From assembly GCF_031143425.1 (NCBI RefSeq), contig NC_090450.1, positions 218,065,442 through 218,129,441 of the forward strand: DNA of 64,000 nucleotides, in the 5' to 3' direction. This stretch comes from Pleurodeles waltl (lineage: Eukaryota; Chordata; Amphibia; Caudata; Salamandridae). The notes under the pieces are model-generated. The model saw only the letters and a list, made by a program, of their open reading frames with translations. It made no database searches and was not told where the DNA came from. This document shows, in pieces, positions 56,761 to 64,000 of this stretch. How positions within the stretch are numbered: the first letter of the stretch is position 1; each line of letters opens with the position of its first letter. Made by a program: the position numbers and the translations under genes.

Positions 56761-59195
56761 TCGTTCAGGGCAAATTCCCCAGACTTTGCGAGTGCGGGGA
56801 CACCATTACACGCTTGCACTGTACATAGGTCACTACCTATGTACAGCGTCACAATGGTAACTCCGAACATGGCCATGTAACATGTCTAAGATCATGGAAT
56901 TGTCACCCCAATGCCATTCTGGCATTGGGGAGACAATTCCATGATTCCCCGGGTCTCTAGCATAGTACCCGGGTACTGCCAAACGGCCTTTCTGGGGTCT
57001 CCACGGCAGCTGCTGCCAACCCCTCAGACAGGTTTCTGCCCTCCTGGGGTCCAGGCAGCCCTGGCCCAGGAAGGCAGAACAAAGGACTTCCTCTGAGAGA
57101 GGGTGTGACACCCTCTCCCTTTGGAAATAGGTGTGAGGGCTGGGGAGAAGTAGCCTCCCCCAGCCTCTGGAAATGCTTTGATGGGCACAGATGGTGCCCA
57201 TCTCTGCATAAGCCAGTCTACACCGCTTCAGGGATCCCCCAGCCCTGCTCTGGCGTGAAACTGGACAAAGGAAAGGGGAGTGCCCACTCCCCTGACCAGT
57301 ACCTCCCAGCGGAGGTGCCCAGAGCGCCTCCAGTGTGTCCCAGACCTCTGCCATCTTGGAAACAGAGGTGTCTGTGGCACACTGGACTGCTCTGAGTGGC
57401 CAGTGCCAGCAGGTGACGTCAGAGGCTCCTTCTGAGAGGCTCTTACCTCTCTTGGTAGCCAATCCTCCTTCCAAGGTAGCCAAACCTCCTTTTCTGGCTA
57501 TTTAGGGTCTCTGCTTTGAGGATCTCACCAGATAACGAATTCAAGAGCTCACCAGAGTTCCTCTGCATCTCCCTCTTCTCCTTCTGCCAAAGGATTGACC
57601 GCTGACTGCTCAGGACGCCTGCAAAACTGCAACAAAGTAGCAAGACAAATACTAGCAACCTTGTATCGCTTCATCCTGCCGGCTTTCTCAACTGTTTCCA
57701 GGTGGTGCATGCTCTGGGGGAAGCCTGCCTCCTCTCTGCACCAGGAGCTCTGAAGAAATCTCCTGTGGGTCGATGGAATCTTCCCCCTGCAACCGCAGGC
57801 ACCAAAAGACTGCATCACTGGTCCTCTGGGTCCCCTCTCAGCCCAACAAGCGTGGTCCCTGGAACTCAGCAACTCTGTCCAAGTGACTCCCACAGTCCAG
57901 TGACTCTTCAGTCCAAGTTTGGTGGAGGTAAGTCCTTGCCGCCCCACACTAGACTGCATTGCTGGGTATTGCGTGATTTGCAGCTGCTCCGGCTCCTGTG
58001 CACTCTTCCAGGATTTCCTTCATGCACATCCAAGCCTGGGTCCCCGACACTCTATCCTGCAGTGCACAACCTTCTGAGTTGTCCTCCGGCGTCGTGGACT
58101 CCCTTTTGTGACTTCGGGTGGACTCCGGTTCACTTTCTTTCCAAGTGCCTGATCAGGTACTTCTGCGGGTGCTGCCTGCTTCTGTGAGGGCTCCCTGAGT
58201 TGCTGGGTGCCCCCTCTGTCTCCTCCTCCAAGTGGCGACATCCTGGTCCCTCCTGGTCCACAGCAGCACCCAAAAATCTCTACTGTGACCCTTGCAGCTA
58301 GCAAGGCTTGTTTGTGGTCTTTCTACATGGGAACACCTCTGCATGCTTCATCACGACGTGGGACATCTGTCTTCCAAAGGAGAAGTCTCTAGCTCTCTTC
58401 TTTCTTGCAGAACTCCAAGCTTCTTCCATCTGGTGGCAGCTTCCTTGCACCCTCAGCTGTCATTTCCTGGGCTCCTGCCCACTCTCGACACTGTCACGAC
58501 TATTGGACTTGGTCCCCTTGTTTTACAGGTACACAGGTCCGGAAATCCACTGTTGTTGCATTGCTGGTGTTTGTTCTTCCTGCAGAATCCCCCTATCACG
58601 ACTTCTGTGCTCTCTGGGGGTAGTAGATGCACTTTACACCTACCTTTCAGGGTCTTGGGGTGGGCTATTTTTCTAACCCTCACTGTTTTCTTACAGTCCC
58701 AGCGACCCTTTACAAGCTCACATAGGTTTGGGGTCCATTCGTGGTTCGCATTCCACTTTTGGAGTATATGGTTTTTGTTGCCCCTATACCTATGTGCTCC
58801 TATTGCAATCTATTGTAATTCTACACTGCTTGCATTACCTTTCTTGCTATCACCTGCATAATTTTGGTTTGTGTACATATATCTTGTGTATATATCTTAT
58901 CCTCATACTGAGGGTACTCACTGATATACTTTTGGCATATTGTAATAAAAATAAAGTACCTTTACTTTTAGTAATTCTGTGTATTGTGTTTTCTTATGAT
59001 ATTGTGCATATGACACCAGTGGTATAGTAGGATCTTTACATGTCTCCTAGTTCAGCCTAAACTGCTTTGCCATAGCTACCTTCTATCAGCCTAAACTGCT
59101 AGAAACACCTCTTCTACACTAATAAGGGATAACTGGACCTGGCACAAGGTGTAAGTACCTCTGGTACCCACTACAAGCCAGACCAGCCTCCTACA
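56761..59195 (+). repeat. Unit B', second copy
   Basis: Aligns with unit B over its whole length. The TATTTAG (57499), GAG/GTAAGT donor (57928), TTTTCTTACAG acceptor (58686-58696) and AATAAA (58950) are all conserved. Small indels between the copies shift every candidate reading frame, which argues against a protein product. Confidence 0.8.
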
Positions 59196-62100
59196 CCTGG
59201 ATACAACTCTATGGTATTGACTGAAATGTGACAGTACACCCCTATCAAGACACCACCCACAGGTTACAATCTGTTTGGTAACTGATGATGGAATTGCTCG
59301 ATTAACCAAGAAGATGGTGATTTTGATGATTCCAACAACATCTCTTTCCAGTTCACTAAATACATTAGGTGTCTCCAACTTAGATTCCAGGATAGAGTGT
59401 GTTTTGTACTCAATTTGTTCATAGACAAGGATGGGTGGTGCTGTAGTAAGGAAATGGGTATCACCCTGAACTAGTTTCAGTAAGGAAATATAACAAAATG
59501 GGTGGATTTGCAAGGTTGATGGTAAACTCTGACAAATAGCCACTGGATGTATAACATTCTGTACTGAGGATGGGACAATATAGTTAGGCATACATTTTTT
59601 TTCTTTTCTAATGCAAATGTTTGGTGTAAGCCACAGTTGGTCTCCTGAAGTCAACTATGGCATTACTAATTGTCAGCATAACCTGCATAGAAAGTCGTGG
59701 ATTCCTGGAGATTGGTCTGTAATGATGTAATGTTTTCCTTCACTGGTGGCAATGTCAGTTATTCCTTACGATTAAATGGAATCATTCACAGTTGTGAGCC
59801 TGTAGAAAAGTAAAAATGTGAAAAACCTGAAGATGCATGTGGTGTATTATATGAAAACTCAGCTGTCCAGAGTGAAGATGCCCTATCCTTTGTTCCTTGT
59901 AACATTTGTCATCTTCAGGTTTGCTCCCCACTTTGGATGCTTCATCTGGCAATAATTTTAGGGGTGATAACTGGGATAAAAGTTGTACATCAATTTTTGG
60001 AGTTAAACATATTTCTTGCCAAAAATTTGAAACAAACTGTGTTCCGTGGTCTGGTATCAAAACAGAATTCAGGTATTCCATGTTACGGAACAATTTCCAG
60101 TAAGAATTCATTTGCCATCTGAGACACTTTTGGAACTCCTTTTAGGGGTACAAAGTGACTAATCTTGATCCTGTGGTCAACAACAACTAAGACAGTATTA
60201 AATCCTTTGGGCAATCTTGGGCCCACACTTATGGTGGCCTAGTGCCATTCCAATGCCACTGGGTCATATTTACAAAGTGGCTCAATGCTTGCATTGCATC
60301 ACTTTGTAACCCCTTGTGCCACATTATGCCTGCGCCAGGCATAATGTATGCAAAGGGGAGTTCCAACACAAGGGGGCTGTAAAAATCGCGCAAAGGAATT
60401 CATGAGATTCCTTTGCACCATTTGTATCTGCATTTTCTAATGCCTGCTAAGTGCAGGTGTTAAAAAGAGGCTCCCCTTGTGTTCATTGGGCCTCTGGGTG
60501 CTTTGCAGGATTACATTCAACATTTTTTAGGCTAGTCCTGCAAAGCGCTGATTAGCATAAAAAACAAATTATGACGCTAGTCCCCCTGACTACCACCATG
60601 GTGCACTGTATTTCAAATACAGCGCTCACATGATGTATTAGGGGGGCGCTAAGGGATGCAAGAAAAGTGGCGCTGCACCAGGTGCAGCGCCACTTTTCAT
60701 AAATCTGGGCCTTGGTACTTCAACAATGAATTCAGCAATAATGTCTAGTGATGCAGAATGCCACTGGTTCGGTAAGATTGGCGTTAGTTATAAATTACCA
60801 ACTTTTGCTTGAGTTACACTTTTGCCCTCTGCACAAATGGAGCAAGTAAGGACTCATCTCTTGACAATAGGAAATACAGTAGTAGATTGCTTTTATTTTC
60901 ATCCATATGCCCTGCTGGTATGGAGGAAAGACACCAGTTCTGGGCAAAAAAAATATAGACTATTCACCATGAATCATATATATTACTGAATTCCTTTCCA
61001 CACTATAAGCATTATCAAGGTATATTCACTGTAAAGCTCATCTAAGAATACTGACGTCATATAACCTACACACTTTTCTTCAGAAATTATGGGCTGTAGC
61101 TGATAGTTGTTTAATAACAATTGATCTGTGCGACCATGTAAAAATAGGGTTTCTGCTTTCCAATGTTTAGGACCTGGCTGGTATTGAATCAGAAGTCAAA
61201 ATGATTAAAAGATAATGTCAATTGCAATGCCTGGCAGATAAGGCCCTGGCTGACTTAAGGAAGTGCAGAGTTATATGACAGTATGACGGGCCCCTAGGAG
61301 GTAATATCTCCGTTTTTCAAATGCCATTTTTATAACTAATAAATTTTTGTATGTCACTAAATAAAATGTTGTCCAGTGGGGGATAAATTGTGATGCAAGT
61401 AGGCAACTGGATTTGGTTGCCCAGAAGTGAGATCACTTTGAGAACAAACTCTACCTACAACCGCATGAATGAAAGATCAGGGTTTCTCAGGATAGGATAG
61501 GAGCTCAAGTGAATTTCTGCCTGGGCTATTGACAAGATTCTTCAGCTTCTGTGGCTCAATGAAACTGCACTCATTTACACAATGATTTATCCATGTGTGA
61601 CACTGTTTTAGAGGAACAGTCAGTGAAACACCTGTAAAAGGTGGATAACAGTCACCCTCTGAACAATGGTGTCAACCTTTTCGGGTCCATTTTGATTCCA
61701 TTGGGTATGTTAATGAATCCCACAAATTCAACACTTTATTCATGATAAACACATTTTTCAAGTTAGAAAAGCAAATTATCTTCATAAGATAACTCTGCTT
61801 TTTTATGTTTAACATGCTCTTTTAAATTTCTTGAATATATCACTATATTGTCAGTGAACACAATTACACATTAATCCGGAATGACACACAGAACTTTTTT
61901 ATTAAAAAAATGAAATGCTGCTGGGGCATTGCAGAGTCTGAAAGGCATACCTTGATACTTGTAACAATTTTATTTCGTATGAAATCCAGTATATCACTCA
62001 TCCCACTCTCAAACGTTTGCAAGGTGGTCAGCCACACAAACCAAGATTGGGATAAATGGATGTTTCCTTTACTTGGTCTAGTAATACCAGAACTAAAGGA

Positions 62101-62680
62101 AGCAGATCCCTGGTCCTGATCGTATTCATAGCTCTGTAATCAATGCATGGTCTTAAATCTGGTGATTTAGAATGTCTGATAAAATAAAACTTGTAGTTAT
62201 GATTTGTTTTGCCAAAGAAGGATTTTAAATGTGCATTTTCTGGTTCTGTGAGAGAATAAATTGGGCTAACGTGAATTGGGGTTCCGAGCAGCAAGTGTAT
62301 GCAACAACTGAAATCCCAATGAGGAGGTAATATGCAATCTTTTTTTCTTCTTAATGTAGCACATCCATGATTTTTCCATGTTCCTTTGGAAAATAAATCT
62401 CATTCTCTGCTTCTGCAATTGTAGGATTAGGGGTAATATATTTAATCTTTCTATACACAATTGTGTTTGCAAAAGAGGATAGTAATGACACAATTCCCTT
62501 TGATGGATCAAAAGTTGAGTTATGATATTTTAACTATTGCATACCTAAAATTACTTTGTATTGTAGGGCATTCATCAAGTCAAACTGTCATTAATCCTGA
62601 TGATCTTACAGAGTACTCATGCAAGGGTTCTTTAACTGCAGTGATTGGCCGGATGTTAATTATTTGCCGTATATAGCTCT
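59050..62680 (-). pseudogene. Ty3/gypsy relic 2: protease to integrase
   Basis: Read leftward from about 62680: a protease-end block 'VILGMQ*LKYHNSTF' near 62530; RT 'YSLTEPENAHLKSF' and 'CIDYRAMN' at 62100-62260; RNase H end 'YQPGPKHWKAETL' near 61165; integrase 'DHGTQFVSNFWQE' near 60020-60060; and the integrase tail 'IHPFCYISLLK' near 59490. Stops and shifts throughout. A PPT-like AGGGGTGTAC and a TGTCAC LTR start occur near 59230-59245. The segment 60261-60711 is a later insertion. Confidence 0.78.
60261..60711. mobile_element. Miniature element with GGGTCATATTTAC / GGCCCAGATTTATG termini
   Basis: Imperfect terminal inverted repeat with internal palindromes, for example GCGCTGCACC...GGTGCAGCGC at 60671-60690. 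No ORF. Similar in style to 11481-12211 and 32754-33256. Confidence 0.6.
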
Positions 62681-62775
62681 AACTGGTTCCAGGGTCGGCT
62701 TTGGTAAGGGTAACTACAAATGAGTACGGCTGTATTGCAGAAGGGTTGATATCTAAAGACAGGAGAAGATATTTA

Positions 62776-62855
62776 GGGCCTGATTTAGATCTTGGCAGAT
62801 ACGTTACACCACCGCAACAGTGACGGATATCCCATCTACCAAAATCTAAATACCA
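62776..62855. mobile_element. Short GGGCCTGATTTAGAT-type miniature element
   Basis: Left GGGCCTGATTTAGATCTTGG; right, inverted, GGTATTTAGATTTTGG. Related to 51387-51524. Confidence 0.55.
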
Positions 62856-63116
62856 CAGGATAGATATTACATCTGACATACCTTGTGGCAGTCCCTGTGT
62901 CTTTGACTCTCTATTTTTAAATTAAGCACAAAAGTTCACTTCTCAGAGTCAATATGGTAACTGTGAAATGCATTGTGAGTTATTATACATCGTTCACTAA
63001 AAGTCCCACTTTCAATATATTGCAAGAGGCTTTTGTAATTCAGATAACATTCAATGCATTAGATCAAATGTAACTCCACTGGCTACTCTTTTTGCAACAG
63101 AAGTAATAAATATTAA

Positions 63117-63255
63117 GGGCCTGATTATGATCTTAGTGGACAGGGTTACTCTGTCCCAAATGTGACAGATATACTGTCCGCTGTATTACGATCCTATTAT
63201 ATTTTATGGATATCATAATACGGCAGACGGAATGTTCGTCACATTTGTGAGTATT
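63117..63255. mobile_element. GGGCCTGATTATGAT-type miniature element, right end degraded
   Basis: The left end shares 'TTAGTGGACAGGGTTACTCTGTCCCAAATGTGACAG'-like text with 51387-51524. It has an internal inverted arm, CCGTATTATGAT near 63215-63225 against the left 'GTATTACGATC' region. The right terminus is unclear. Confidence 0.5.
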
Positions 63256-64000
63256 CTGTTGATTCTGGGATAGTTCAAGATGAACAATTCAGAAACATAT
63301 AAACATTCAGTTTCTGATTGTGGCCATCTAGCACTCCATTCAAATCAGTGGTTCGACTGAACATTCCTAATACAGTAGTAAAAATAACCATCTTTGATAT
63401 TTTACTTGCTACCACAGTTTCACATTCCCATTAAATAGTTAATAATAGGTCTTAAAAGTATGCAATTGAGTGGTGCCTTTGTATCAACCTTGACTAGATG
63501 AAGGGTCGAGTCAATGTTGGCAGGAATTTTATTCTACTGCATGTATATTAAATGCAGATTTCAGCTGAGTGTGTTCAGTTTACTGAGCTACCTTAACACC
63601 TTTAAATGTATTTTTGTTCAGGGTGCCCTGCTTTCACCCTGGGAATGGTCACTTAAAAATCAATGTAACGAGCACACTTGAATATTTCAATATAAACTTA
63701 ACTTAATTGTTACACACAAAAAAGTAGTAATATATGTCAAAACCTGATTGATTTTGATGACTTGCTATATATCTAGCCTTAAAGGTGATACCTTGGTTCA
63801 CAATTTCTCACCAGACCCAGTTAAAGCCCTGGGAAACATCATTTTCTCACATCACGACCGTTATACATTTTTTTGCAAGTAAATCACAAACACTATAATG
63901 CGTGATTCTGTGTCGGTCTAGATAAGCATCACGCAAGCTATGCTGGACTCTACTTTCTATTGAATCCATTTTATTGAACAACCAAAGTTAAATTTAAAAA
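63256..64000. other. Unannotated AT-rich sequence
   Basis: No supported gene or repeat to the window end. Confidence 0.4.

Larger units (their letters stand above)
52562..59195. mobile_element. 6.6 kb TG...CA element built of nested tandem duplications
   Basis: Starts TGTAGGAAGG and ends CCTCCTACA, flanked by perfect CCTGG duplicates. Contents in order: unit A (52562-53745, with a hairpin-chain insertion), unit A' (53752-54315), unit B (about 54318-56757) and unit B' (56761-59195). No recognised protein. TG...CA ends with a 5 bp duplication are the signature of retroviral-type integrase, so this may be a giant solo LTR or a non-autonomous LTR element. The TGTAGG starts of the two ends are themselves inverted. 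Confidence 0.7.

Noticed and set aside
55559..58861. Frames of 130-216 codons in units B and B'
   Set aside because: The frames differ between the two near-identical copies because of indels, so no protein is conserved.

Overview
The window looks like a gene-poor, transposon-dense piece of a very large vertebrate genome. The best guess is a salamander (newt-like): nested LTR elements, an old class I endogenous retrovirus (ERV), L1, L2/CR1 and Penelope-like relics, and many hairpin-rich miniature elements. No host protein-coding gene, rRNA or tRNA gene could be supported. Almost every long open frame belongs to a transposable element.

Layout. 1-2270: leader and 5' LTR of a minus-strand provirus whose body lies off the left edge. 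3.7-9.2 kb: plus-strand L2/CR1-type LINE pieces, a dispersed repeat and (TA)n. 9.7-10.1 kb: diverged tandem repeat. 10.6-12.5 kb: purine-rich tract split by a hairpin element. 12.5-13.9 kb: Penelope-like relic. 14.9-27.5 kb: minus-strand L1-like element cut in two by a complete Ty3/gypsy chromovirus (17495-24566, target duplication CCCAG). 30.6-33.3 kb: hAT-like and other miniature elements plus an L1 scrap. 34.45-35.08 kb: GC-rich hairpin-chain element. 35.15-37.70 kb: minus-strand gypsy relic, cut by a 13.66 kb ERV (37706-51369, target duplication ATGT). 52562-59195: a 6.6 kb TG...CA element built from two tandem duplications (target duplication CCTGG), sitting inside another minus-strand gypsy relic (about 59.05-62.68 kb).

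How the parts work together. The gypsy element carries gag, a canonical -1 slippery heptamer with a hairpin at the right spacing, protease, RT, RNase H, integrase and a chromodomain. Two nonsense codons and two frame breaks have disabled it. The ERV has gag (PPPY late motif, split CCHC knuckle), pro-pol, an unusual in-frame acidic ORF after pol, and env. It appears to use initiator tRNA-Met as primer. Every ERV gene is interrupted.

Insertion order can be read from the nesting: L1, then gypsy; gypsy relic, then ERV; gypsy relic, then the TG...CA element, then a hairpin-chain element whose empty site survives in the adjacent tandem copy. Assignments come from motifs recognised by eye, and the organism call is inference.
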